From NCBI GenBank assembly GCA_037447655.1, contig JBBHKE010001520.1:1-37281 (forward strand): DNA of 37,281 bases. Reading direction: 5' to 3'. Below the pieces are notes generated by a model. That model did not search any database, was not told where the DNA came from, and worked only from the letters and a program-made list of their open reading frames with translations. The DNA comes from Zygnema cylindricum (Eukaryota > Streptophyta > Zygnematophyceae > Zygnematales > Zygnemataceae). The translations under genes were made by a program, and so were the position numbers. Below are positions 27,228-36,439 of this stretch, one piece after another (positions within the stretch are counted from its first letter, which is position 1; every line of letters begins with the position of its first letter).

Positions 27228-28544
27228 CTTAATTCGCGATCTCCGAGGAGGAGGGGAGGACCTTGCGATCCGGCCGATCCCGATCGTTCCTTTGAGACAG
27301 GAACAGATGTTGGTTTCCACTGCCAGCTGGCATTATCTGATTTCGGTGAGGCTCTCCTCTTACCCTCCCCTCCTCCTCCCCCCTCCCCCCCTCTCCTCCT
27401 CCTCCTCCGCCTCCTCCTCCTCCTCCTCCTCCTCCTCCTCCTCCTCCTCCTCCTCCGGGGGTTCCACGGCTCGGAGATGTCTCAAAAAGAGGAAACCCAA
27501 AAAGTCGAGTGGTATCGGTGGAAGTACTTGTACTCAAATTTCGGGGAAAGGACGGTATCTCTCCGTCTCTCTCACTCCCTCTTTCTCTCTCGGTCGCCCA
27601 GTGTTCTCTCTCCTCCCTCTCTCTCGCTCCTATCTCTTTCTCAGACGTGGGCAAAGAAGGAGTAGAAAGAAAATTGTAAGCTGTCGTTTGCTGCGCAAAA
27701 TTTTTTCTTTCGTGTAAAAACCTATCTATGGCAATTGAATTTTCTTGAGAAACTGTGGGTTGAGTATTAAAAAAACGGTTTTGGTTGGTTATATGTGTAA
27801 TTTCTGCATTACTATGTACATTTCCAGGTCTACTACGGTCTCCCGTTACTCCCGAGAAACGATTTTCTCCAAGTCCCGGAATTCCCGTAATGAATCCCTC
27901 CGTTCCGTTTATGTTAAGATTTCCGGAAACGGAAGGATCGATGGGATGGAGGGACGGAACGGGAGAACAATCGACATTTGACAAGCGGAGAAAGGTGTTA
28001 CATTCCTTCGACGGAAACTGTAACGGACACGGAAACGGAAACATCTCTCGTTGTTGTTGCTTTTCTTGTTGTTGTCGTTGTTGTTGTTGTTGTGGTATAC
28101 AATTATTATTCATATTATTATTCATAGTATTATTCATATTATTGTTCATATTATTATTCATATTATTAGGAGGAATAAAACCGATATTTTGCATATCGAA
28201 TTGGAGAGAAGGTTGCACATGAGCCATAACTGCAAACCATTGAGAAAACCCCAAATCTTGGGCCGAAGGAGATCCATGTGAATTGGTCAGTTCCGTACTA
28301 GAGGAAGGAGGAAGGAGAGGAAGAGGGAGAGGGAGATCGCGAAGAGCTGGAAGAGGAAGGGGAGGAGGAGGGGGAGGAGGAGAGGTGGACATGGACATGC
28401 TGTTGGGGGTGGAGGGAGATGTGACGCCGGAGGTCGAGGCAGTAGGGAGAGAGAGAGAGTCGAAGGAGTGTCGGGATCGTTTGCGGAGGCTTTCTTCGGA
28501 TTCAGAGGGGAGAGGGAGAGGGAGAGGGTTGGAGAGAGGGTGAC
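27228..28544 (-). CDS. ARF: ARF exon 8: middle region with RLFG motif
   Basis: Acceptor TTTCCCCCACAG|GT with a likely branch site CTAAC upstream; donor AAG|GTGAGT. Polar, Pro/Ser/Asn/Gln-rich: SESEESLRKRSRHSF near the start, LGFSQWFAVMAHVQPSLQF, MNN repeats, a Gln run, RLFGFPL at 27487-27507, then a 20+ Gly run from a (GGA)n repeat. This frame hits TAA at 27229-27231, one base before the donor. The frame that joins PB1 (PRRSRIK|VHKNG) is one base later. An extra base between RLFG and the donor, or an unseen intron, is needed. Confidence 0.82.
27385..27456. repeat. (CCT)n/(GGA)n microsatellite inside ARF exon 8
   Basis: About 17 uninterrupted CCT units plus flanking interrupted units and C runs; translated as a poly-Gly run in the ARF frame. 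Length changes here or in the neighbouring C runs could alter the frame. Confidence 0.93.
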
Positions 28545-28677
28545 CTGTGGGGGAAAGGAGAGAAAGCGAGTTAGCTAAGGGGGCGAGTGTGAGATACAGC
28601 TTCTTCAGAGAGAGGAAAAAGTGGGGAAATAGAGGGATACGAGGAAGAGATAGTTGATTTGAAAAAAGATTATTGAT

Positions 28678-29000
28678 TCTCGGAAAGAAGAGAGGGAGAG
28701 AGGGAGAGAGAGGGAGAGAGAGAGAGAAGGAGAGGGAGAGAAAGGAAAAGGGGGAGAGAGGAGCAGAGAGAGAGGGCGAGAGAGAGGGGAGGAGAGAGAG
28801 AGCGGGAGAGCAAGAGAGAGATTAGAGAGAGAGAGGGAGAGTGTGAGGGAGAGAGGAAGAGAAAGGGAAAGGGAGAGAGGGGCAGAGAGAGAGGGCGAGA
28901 GAGAGGGGAAGAGAGAGAGAGGGAGAGAGAGAAAAAGAGAGGGAGAGAGAGAGAGAGAAAGAAAGAAAGAAAGAAAGAATGAAAGAGAGGGAGAGACCTA
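28678..29000. repeat. GA-rich block in ARF intron 7
   Basis: GAGAGG/GGGAGA repeats on the plus strand (pyrimidine-rich in the ARF transcript), just after the exon 7 donor in transcript order. Confidence 0.92.
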
Positions 29001-29007
29001 TCCTCAC

Positions 29008-29149
29008 CTTGCCCTTCCTCCTGTCCCACGGTATTGAAAAGTCAAAATCTGGGCATGCTTGGGAGGGGATGGAGGGCTCCGATTGGCTCCACCTCCCAAG
29101 GAGACACTCGGGAGGGCCTCTCTCCTGCGATGCTCTCATCCCAGCCCAC
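29008..29149 (-). CDS. ARF: ARF exon 7: end of ancillary domain, with TGA
   Basis: Acceptor CACCCCAG|GTG, donor CAAG|GTGAGG, phase 0 to 1, consistent with exon 8. Encodes VGWDESIAGERPSRVSPWEV and EPIGALHPLPSMPRF, matching the family's WDE...RVSPWxVEP...MPR. The next codon is TGA (29042-29044), with 11 further codons before the donor. Confidence 0.9.
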
Positions 29150-29405
29150 CTGGGGTGGAGAGGGAGAGAGAGAGAGAAACAGAGAGACAGAGAGAGAGGG
29201 AGAGAGAGTGATGGGGAGAGGGAGAGAGAGAAAGAAAGAGAGGGGAAGAGAGAGGTATAGAGAGAGAGAGGGAGAGGGGAGTGAGGATTTGGAGTGTCAG
29301 AGGAGAGACTCTGGAGAGAAATGGGGGGAAGTGTGTGTCGTGACAAAGTCATTCTCTTGCTCTATCTCTCTCTCTCTCTCTCTTTCTCTAACAGGAGGAG
29401 AGGAC

Positions 29406-29408
<3 letters not shown>

Positions 29409-29463
<55 letters not shown>
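29409..29463. repeat. (GA)n microsatellite in ARF intron 6
   Basis: Almost perfect GA dinucleotide run, preceded by a short CT run at about 29365-29385 on the plus strand, so the two can pair as a hairpin. Confidence 0.95.
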
Positions 29464-29469
<6 letters not shown>

Positions 29470-29570
29470 GCAGGAGAACCAAAAAAAAAAAAGTAAAAAA
29501 AGGGGGATGAACTAGACAAATTATAAAGTTTTTGAAAATAAATCAAAACTTTTTCAAAAATAAAATATAC

Positions 29571-29646
29571 CTTCAAGGATCTCCAGAGAGAGTTTGGCCA
29601 ATGAATCGGATCGGCGTCCCCGATACTTATCACCGATCCTCGAAAT
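29571..29646 (-). CDS. ARF: ARF exon 6: ancillary domain
   Basis: Acceptor TTTTGCAG|A, donor TTGAAG|GTATAT. Encodes FRGSVISIGDADPIHWPNSL then WRSLK, matching the family's G-T-I-x-G-I-x-D-x-DP-x-x-WP-x-S-x-WR-S-L-K. The first A completes the split Arg codon. Confidence 0.92.
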
Positions 29647-32535
29647 CTGCAAAAGAACGTACTACTCTTAATATACATATTAAAAAGAAACACATATTCA
29701 AAATAAATAAAGACAAAAATAACTAAACACATAGATTGAAAAAATGATAACAACAACAAATGTTATGTCTTAATAAATTATAATTCATCGATGATGTTAG
29801 TACACAGAACTTTTCTTAGTCTTTGAAGTCGGGAACTTTTATTTTCGGATACACAATGTAACTGTGAATCCAAAACCAGGAAAAGGTGATAATTTTTTTT
29901 TGTGAATTAATGTTTATCGCATTTTTAGTTTTGTTTCTCAGTTCACTTTAGTGCGACTCGCACATGCAAGCCATAGGAGTGCTCACATGTGCGGCAAATA
30001 AGAAATATTTATCTAATGTTTATAAAATGTTATATAATGTTTAAGTAATGTTTAGGTAAAGCTGAAGCAATGTTACCCAATGTTACTTGATTTTACGAAA
30101 TATCTGGTAACATTATACAAACAATATACAAACATTACATTAACATTATACAAACAACATTGTATAAACATTATCAAGACATTCCATGCCGCCGGTTGTA
30201 AATAGCCCTTCTACCAGCTAGGCGGGCACTCAGGCATTCGCCCGTGCGATTAAAATAGGTCGCGCATGTGAAGTACAGCTTTCACAAATGAGCCCTAAAA
30301 ATTCGCACTGGCGACAAAAGCTTACACGTGAGAATTGAAGACTTTCCATGCGAAAATCGTGCGAAGCTACACCGCGAATCGTTATTAGAGTATATAACTC
30401 TAATTAGGGTTCTTAAAATTTGATTTTTTTCCGCAATTAGTATAAATGATTTTTGTAATTAAATTAGCAACGCTATTTAAGTACGTGGACCATAATCTGC
30501 CACGTTTCTGGCACTAAATAAGAATCAATCACACTAATTATTTTTACGCTATTTAAACTTTGACACTAATAACGATTCGCGGTGTACACATGTCGTTCGC
30601 ACGTGCGAATTATTTACGCGTCGTTCCTACAGTTTTTCTGGCCGAAAACAGGCGTACAGTACAGAAAAAACTGAGGGTAAAACCCGCTAAATTTCCTAAA
30701 ACCTCCCATTTCCTGAACCCTCCACCTATTAATTTATAGTCATTATACGAGCGAAAATTACTGGAGATACTGCCGGTAACAACAGTACCGTACGGTTTGT
30801 ACGGCTTGAAACTTTTAAAAGTACAGTAAACACTATGATTTTTTACTTCCAAACCGTCCGGTATTCTGTCCAAACGGCAAAAAAAAAAAAAATAGGGTCC
30901 ACGTGTCAGTCAGACTTCCTACATGTCAAAAGTGACACGCTTTAGTGCAGATAAAAGCGATCGGACGTCCAAATACGGCCGCATTTCCGTTTCGAACATA
31001 ATAGGATCGGTTTTGCTGTCGTACTTTATAGCAATAATGAGTTTAATATATTTTGGCATCGTATTTTATTCTCCAATAATTCGATTGCAATTTTAAATAA
31101 TACTGAACTGGGATCCGCAGTATCTCCAGTAACCTATTGCCGTACAATAACCTGCAACGTTAAAATAACCCTAGTAACTAATCGAAATAATCGCACAGAA
31201 GTTTATAAAATTTGTCGTCTTTTGAACAATTACTCAATATTCCAATTACTGAACAGCGCACATGAAACTGTCCTATTAAGTGACTTAAAAAAATGATACG
31301 GTTTTAACGAACCGTATAATGGAATCGAATCCAGAAACTTCGAGCGAATCTTCGAGAGAGAAAAGGCGAATCTAAAGGCGGTTGTAAACAGTTGGCAATC
31401 TGATATTTTGTCGGGACTTAAACGTCAACCATTTTTTCTGACGTTTTCCTAAAAGTTATTACACGACAGCGAAACAGAATTCCATCTGTTCACACTGGAA
31501 ATCCTCTCTAATTACAGGACAAATCCGTACAATTTAAAAACAGTAACCATAAAAATCTGCGGTACAGTGGCGTGAATATCTCCCACACTATTTCGTGTGA
31601 TCGTACGGATACGTAATAGAAGCTGCATAAATATCTGACAGACTGACAGCCTCATAGCTTGTCACGTCGCGACAAAATGACAGACGGTGCCGACAACCTT
31701 GACACGCTCGAATTAGTCCAGACTCCAGACTGAACAACGAAATCCCGTCATAGTCAAAGTCAACGAAATTATAAACGAAGCCAAGTCAACCACCAGAATA
31801 TTCCCAAAAAAATCGAATAAAAAATCGATCGAATCGTCAATTGGCAGTTTGGTTTCAGTTCGACATCCAACCGATTTTGGTTCGAATCTAGCGTCGGTTA
31901 CGAACCAGAGTCCTCATTTCATAGTTCAACGTAGGCGTTTTTTGGTAGGCCTTTTGTAGACCGCCTTTAGCGTCAGTTGTGTACGGGCTTTCCATGTGAT
32001 CTTCTTAGATCGTTACTTTCATCAACGACCGTCAGATCGTCCAAATCTGACGGTTTAAATAAAAAGTCGCTCAAAACTCACAGAAAAATATTTTTTTGTC
32101 CGATTTTTTTTTCAAATTTAGACATGACGTTTAATTCTCTATCGATCCATGTGCAACTCAACCCTGTTACTATTTTATTTCATTTTGCGGCGGTCTTAAG
32201 GCCATATTGTATGTTTTGCATACAATAGGCATATTGTATGGGCGTACGGTGAACTACTTTTGAACTATGCCTCATTTATACGAAATTGAAATCGATACAT
32301 CGCGCAAAAAGTAATGATGACAAGTCAAGATCGCGAAACTGATAAAAACTGAGTCCAACTGGAATAAACTGATTTTCAATGGAATCCAATGGAATCGGAT
32401 GAAATCTGTCAATCTGGACCGTCGATTATAAAATAAAAGTCGACCGCCGGAAGCATACTTTCGGCGCGCAGTAAACGGACGCTCCAGATTTCATCTTGCT
32501 GTACAGTAGCCGAAACACGACTAAAAAAGCCGTAC
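29647..32535 (-). other. ARF intron 5 (2.9 kb), transposon-rich
   Basis: AT-rich and GTAC-rich non-coding DNA. Holds the MITE at 30368-30586, TAATGTTTA-type short repeats (about 30015-30075) with their inverted counterparts near 30120-30160, and GTAC words near 30600-30840. No gene seen. Confidence 0.65.
30368..30586. mobile_element. TACACCGC-type MITE in ARF intron 5
   Basis: 219 bp. Left end TACACCGCGAATCGTTATTA, right end TAATAACGATTCGCGGTGTA, a perfect 20-bp terminal inverted repeat with TA at the edges. AT-rich core with AATTAG/CTAATT words. Confidence 0.9.
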
Positions 32536-32646
32536 CTTCTGGAAGTCGCCTCCTCCGTCTCGTAGCTCATCCTGAACCTGGCGCCCGGCAGACACGTGGC
32601 AGCCGAAAAAGACGCAAAGGGGATCACGAAGGGGGAACCGCTCGCC
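32536..32646 (-). CDS. ARF: ARF exon 5: ancillary domain
   Basis: Acceptor TTTCAG|G, donor AGAAG|GTACGG, phase 2 to 2. Encodes ASGSPFVIPFASFSAATCLP and GARFRMSYETEEATSRR, matching the family's SPSEFIVPF...GMRFxMxFExEE. Confidence 0.9.
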
Positions 32647-32675
32647 CTGAAAGAAAACAAAAAAGGGACAACGTT

Positions 32676-32880
32676 GGAAAACGACAAAAAACATGGGGAG
32701 AAAAACAAAAACATACGGGGGAAAAAGGGGAAAAGGGGGAAAGGGGGGAAAGAGGAAAAACGACAAAAACATCGGGAAAACGACAAAAAACATGGGGAGG
32801 AAAACAAAAACATACGAGGGGAAAAGGGTGAAAGGGGGAAGAGGGGAAAAGGGTGAAAGGGGGAAGAGGGGAATAGGGGA
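32676..32880. repeat. ~88-bp purine-rich minisatellite in ARF intron 4
   Basis: Two copies of ACGACAAAAAACATGGGGAG followed by AAAACAAAAACATACG and a G/A-rich tail, then GGGTGAAAGGGGGAAGAGGG repeated near 32825-32870. Confidence 0.8.
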
Positions 32881-33202
32881 AAAGGAGAAAACAACAAAAA
32901 GAGAAAAAAAAAGGGTGAAAACAACCAAAAAACATGTACAAAAACTTAGGAGAAAAAAACAAAAACATGAAAAAAATGAGGAAAACGACAAAAAGGATAA
33001 ACATGGAAAAAATGACATCAAACATGAGGAAAACATGTGTAAAAGATAAATAAAAGTGTGATGAAAACGACAAAACATTGAGGGAAAAGATGGGGAAACC
33101 GACAAAAATTCCCTCCATCGCCCCCTCTTCCTCCATCCCTCAAATTCGTCTCCCTCTCCCCCTCCCCCTCCCTCTCCCCCGAATTCCTCTCCCTCCACTG
33201 CC

Positions 33203-33376
33203 TACCTGGGGGGTATAGCTTATGGTAACAGAGATTTAACTCTCTCCCTCCACTCTTCAATCCACCCCCAATTTTTCTCCCTCTCCCCCTACCCAAGTAT
33301 TCTCTCCCTATCCCTGTCCCCCCAACCCCCAATTCCTGTCCTTCCACCCCATATAACAGACGGTAAAGAGTGTTAC
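33203..33376 (-). repeat. Two degenerate copies of the ARF exon 4 donor edge
   Basis: Real edge in minus sense: TTTACCGTTTGCTATACG then CCCAG|GTGAGG. Copy a (33203-33240): TGTTACCATAAGCTATAC then CCCCCCAG|GTAGGC. Copy b (33346-33376): CTTTACCGTCTGTTATAT then GGGG. They lie about 640-780 bases beyond the real donor in transcript order, in the GA/CT minisatellite. Confidence 0.75.
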
Positions 33377-33850
33377 TCTCCCTCAACAACCCAATTCCTC
33401 CTCTCCCTCTCCCTCTCACTCTCTCCCTACCTCAAGACCCAATTCCTCCTCTCCCTCTCCCTCTCTCTCTCCCTCAACGACCCAATTCCTCCTCTCCCTC
33501 TCCCTCTATCTCTCCTCTCTCTCCCGCAACTACCCGATTCCTCTTCGTCTCCCTCTCTCACTCCCTCACCGACCCAATTACACTCCCTCTCCCTCTCCTA
33601 ATCCCTCTCTCCCTCAACAACCAAATTCCTTCTCTCCATCTCCCTCTCCCTCTCTCTCGCTCCCTCAACGACCCAATTCCTCCTCTCCTTCTCCCTCCCT
33701 CTCTCCCTCTCTCTCTCAACGACCCAATTTCTCCTCTCCCTCTCCCTCTCTCTCGCTCCCTCAACGACCCAATTTCTCCTCTCCCTCTCGCTCTCCCTCG
33801 ACCACCCAATTTTCCCTCTCCCTCTCTCTTTAACTCTCAATTCCCCCCAC
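33375..33850. repeat. CT-rich minisatellite with CAACGACCCAATTCC unit
   Basis: About ten copies of a 38-55 bp unit with core TCAACGACCCAATTCCTCCT followed by variable CTCCCT repeats. GA-rich in the ARF transcript; lies just after exon 4's donor. The 211-codon frame at 33370-34005 is repeat translation. Confidence 0.9.
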
Positions 33851-33983
33851 CTCTCTCCTTTCCCCCACAACTCCCTCCACCCCCCAAAGTCCTCTCCCTC
33901 CACCCCAAAAACTCCTATCCCTCCACCCCAAAAACTTATCTCCCTCCACCACCCAAATCCCTCTCCTTCCCTCCACCCCTCAC

Positions 33984-34163
33984 CTGGGCGTATAGCAAAC
34001 GGTAAAGGGGGTCCTTGTGGCAGCCGCGTGGCATGCTTGGGCCAAAACTCCCAATTGGAGGGAGGAGGGAGAGAGTCCTCTCCCTCTCTCTCCCCCCACC
34101 CCCCCCTGGGGGGGGATGCGGAGAGACCTCCTACTGCCTAGGCGGAGACACCCACTCTCGTCT
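33984..34163 (-). CDS. ARF: ARF exon 4: end of B3 and start of ancillary domain
   Basis: Acceptor CCCTCAG|A, donor CCCAG|GTGAGG. Encodes RDESGCLRLGSRRS, then a Gly/Pro/Arg-rich insert from low-complexity DNA, then LQLGVLAQACHAAATRTPFT and VCYTPR. Compare the family's G-x-LRLG-x-RR and HLGVLATAxHA...FTVYYKPR. The low-complexity insert replaces the usual SSVISSxSM link. Confidence 0.83.
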
Positions 34164-34174
34164 CTGAGGGAGGG

Positions 34175-34249
34175 GGGGGGGTGGCGGGGGAGAAAAGAGG
34201 GGGGGGGGGGGGAGGGGGAGAAAAGAGGGAAGGGAGGGAGGGAAGGGGG

Positions 34250-34312
<63 letters not shown>
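34175..34312. repeat. G-rich tract with a 60-nt G homopolymer
   Basis: Positions 34253-34312 are 60 consecutive G on the plus strand, preceded by interrupted G runs from about 34175. In ARF intron 3 this is a C run about 90 bases before the exon 4 acceptor. Strong G-quadruplex/i-motif potential; length may be unreliable in assembly. Confidence 0.95.
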
Positions 34313-34313
<1 letters not shown>

Positions 34314-34564
34314 GACAGGAAAAGGGTTAAGATGGCATTTTGGGGAAGGGTAAAGGGGGTGAGAGGAGAAAGGGAGGAGATGGGCAGAGAGAGGGAGGAC
34401 AGTGGGAGAGGCAACAGGAGGGCAAGGAGAAGGAGATGAGAGAGGGGGGAGGAGGGCGTGGGGGGCGGGGAAGGCAGGGAGGGGAAGAACAGGAGGGCAA
34501 GGAGGCCGAGAAAGGGAAGGAAGGGAGAGAGAACGAAGGGTGAAAGGGAAAGAGGGAAAAATAC

Positions 34565-34655
34565 CTAATAAAGAGGACAGAGTCACCAGCAGTGAGGCGG
34601 CGTGACGTGACATAAGCGCTCCATCCGGTAGTAAGGAGGTGTCTCTTGGGAAACC
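34565..34655 (-). CDS. ARF: ARF exon 3: B3 core
   Basis: Acceptor CCCCAG|GG, donor TTTATTAG|GTATTT. Encodes GFPKRHLLTTGWSAYVTSRR then LTAGDSVLFIR. The second DNA-contact Arg of the family (in the PRRH block) is kept as PKRH; the usual Gln after Gly is Phe. Confidence 0.93.
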
Positions 34656-34855
34656 CTGGGGGGGAGATAGAGAGAGAGTGAGAGGAGAGAGAGAAGAGGT
34701 AAGAGAAGGAGACATCGAAAAAGGGCAAAGCAAAATGGAGGTAAGGAAAGAGGGCGAGGGTGAGAGAAAGAGAGGAAGAACTGTCAATTTCCTGGGTCAC
34801 AACAGAGAAAGTGAGAGAGAAAGGGAGATAGAGAGAGAGGGAGAGAGAAAGAGAG

Positions 34856-34896
<41 letters not shown>

Positions 34897-34916
34897 AAGA
34901 GAGAAAAAAAACCCAC

Positions 34917-35001
34917 CTCGATAAATATGACGGAAACTCCATTCCATTCCGTGGAGATCTCTGGCCACTAGAGTTTGAGCCGGAGGCTGTTGGGAGTAGT
35001 C
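34917..35001 (-). CDS. ARF: ARF exon 2: B3
   Basis: Acceptor CTCCTCAG|G, donor TATCGAG|GTGGGT. Encodes DYSQQPPAQTLVARDLHGME then WSFRHIYRG, a close match to ARF3/ARF4-like B3 sequence. Confidence 0.93.
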
Positions 35002-35199
35002 CTGAGGAGGGAGAGAGAGGGAGAAAAAGGGAGAGGGGGATATAGGGAAAGGAAGAGGGAGAGGGAGAGAGAGGGGAAGGAGAGAAGAGGGGAGGGAAAG
35101 AGTGAGAGGGATAGAGAGAGGGGCGAGAGAGGAGAACAAAAAGAACAAAAAAAACATTAAAAAAAAGGAAAGGAGAGAGAAGAGAGAAATGAATAAAAG

Positions 35200-36130
35200 C
35201 TACTTGTGGTCGTCATTTATATACAGATTCAGTTTTTTATTAAAAGATTGTATTTGATTCATACATGATTATATAAAAATAAGAAGTAGATATAATAAAT
35301 ATTAAAATAGATTAATACCACATAACCAGCATATTCCCACTCTCCTTTCTCTTCTATCCTCTCTCCTCTGTCCAATCTCTTCTCTCTTCTCTAATCTCCT
35401 CTTCCCTCTCTCTAATCTCTTCTCTCCTTTCTCTTTTCTTCCCTCCTCTAATCTCTCCAATCTCTTTTCTCTTCTTTTCTTCCCTCTCTCCTCTCCAATC
35501 TTTCCCTCTTTCTCTCCTCTATAATTTCTTCATTCTTCTCTACTCTCCTCCCACTCCATTCTCTTCTCTCTTCTATCCTGTCTCCAATCTCTTCTCTCCT
35601 CTCTCCTCTCTTCTCTACTCTTTCCAATCTCTTCTCTCTTCGCTCTTCTCTACTCTCCTCTGAATTCTCTCCAATCTATTCTCTCCTCTCTCATCTCTCT
35701 TTGCTCCTTTCTCCTCTCTCCGATCGCCTCCCTTCTCCTCTATCCTCTCTCCTCTCCTCTCTCCTCTTTCCGATCTCTCTTCTCTCTCCAGCCCCTGTTC
35801 TCAATCTAGCCATTCACTCTCCTCTCCCCTCTCTACTCATCCTTACCCTCTCCCTTCTCCTATCCCCTCTCCACTTCTCCTCTCCCCTCTCCCCATTCCC
35901 CTCCCCTCTCCCCAACCCTCCATGCCCTATACCCTCTACCCTTCCCCCTCTCAACTCTCTCTTCCCTCACCTCTCCCCTCCCCTCTCCCCACCACTCTTC
36001 CTAATCCCTCGCTTTCCCTCACTCTCTCTCCACCCACCCTGACCAGAGAAGGGAGACAGGTCTCCACCACCCTCTCCCCAATCCCCACCCCTCTCCCTCC
36101 CCTCTTCCTCTCCCTCCTCCCTCCACCCCC
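35200..36130. repeat. AT-rich spacer then CT-rich block, ARF intron 1
   Basis: About 35200-35335 is AT-rich. From 35336 the plus strand is CTCTCCT/TCTTCTCT repeats, including many TCTCCAATCTCTTCTCTC units. GA-rich in the ARF transcript, right after the exon 1 donor. No gene. Confidence 0.85.
36033..36073 (-). repeat. Degenerate copy of the ARF exon 1 donor edge
   Basis: In minus sense GGTGGTGGAGACCTGTCTCC then CTTCTCTG|GTCAGG, against the real GGCGGCGGAGACTTGTCTCC then CTTCTCTG|GTAAGG 90 bases away. A further, weaker copy lies at about 36422-36452 on the other side of the exon. The first copy has a GT but a poorer donor context. Confidence 0.8.
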
Positions 36131-36134
36131 TTAC

Positions 36135-36293
36135 CAGAGAAGGGAGACAAGTCTCCGCCGCCCTCCTAGGGATAGAAAACCCTCCATGAGTGGATGTATC
36201 GCTGGCCGTAAGCATTTTGCAGAACATGAGGGGGGGGGAGGGACGCCTATCACCGCACCCCCCTCCAGAGGACTCCGGGGAGGGAGGACGGCT
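36135..36293 (-). CDS. ARF: ARF exon 1 in window: B3 start
   Basis: Donor TCTCTG|GTAAGG. Encodes [20 protein letters not shown] then [11 protein letters not shown], the diagnostic ARF B3 start (the His of THGG is a DNA contact in the family). The acceptor is uncertain: CGCTCTTAG at 36294-36302 follows a pyrimidine tract and leaves an open frame of phase 0, so I use 36293. Exons before it (N-terminal dimerisation domain) are not in the window. Confidence 0.85.
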
Positions 36294-36439
36294 CTAAGAG
36301 CGGACGAGGGAGGGAGAGGAAAGGAGGAGGAAAGGGAAGGGGGGGAGGGAAGGGCAAAGAGAAAGAAATGACAAAGAGAGCGGGTCAGAAATGAAGAAAA
36401 AGGAAAAAGATTAAGAAAGCATAAGAGAAAAGGGAGACA

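Larger units (their letters stand above)
25882..36293 (-). pseudogene. ARF: Auxin response factor, class B type, 5' end off window
   Basis: Ten minus-strand exons (36293?-36135, 35001-34917, 34655-34565, 34163-33984, 32646-32536, 29646-29571, 29149-29008, 28544-27228, 27023-26842, 26041-25882). They encode, in order, the B3 DNA-binding domain, the ARF/ancillary domain ending RVSPWEVEP, a long polar middle region with Asn/Met and Gln runs and RLFGFPL, and a PB1 domain with a C-terminal tail. ARFs bind TGTCNN auxin elements through B3 and pair with Aux/IAA through PB1; an RLFG-type motif is typical of class B repressors and recruits TOPLESS. Splice phases agree across most exons. Two problems: an in-frame TGA at 29042-29044, and exon 8 ends one base out of phase with the PB1 exon. 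It may be a pseudogene, an assembly error or unusual splicing. The N-terminal dimerisation part would lie right of the window. Confidence 0.85.

Noticed and set aside
27327-27364. 37-base intron that would restore the ARF frame before PB1
   Set aside because: GTAAGA donor and CCAG acceptor are phase-compatible, but the length is well below what plant spliceosomes normally use.
27292-28222. Plus-strand frames of 141 and 145 codons opposite the ARF exon 8
   Set aside because: Antisense shadows of a repeat-rich coding exon (poly-Ser from CCT, poly-Leu/Cys opposite the Gln run).
33370-34005. 211-codon plus-strand frame rich in Pro, Ser and Leu
   Set aside because: It is the translation of a CT minisatellite in an ARF intron; no domain and composition follows the repeat unit.
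34131-35157. Long minus-strand frames (218 and 276 codons) across the ARF introns
   Set aside because: Only short pieces match ARF exons; the rest is low-complexity intron read through.
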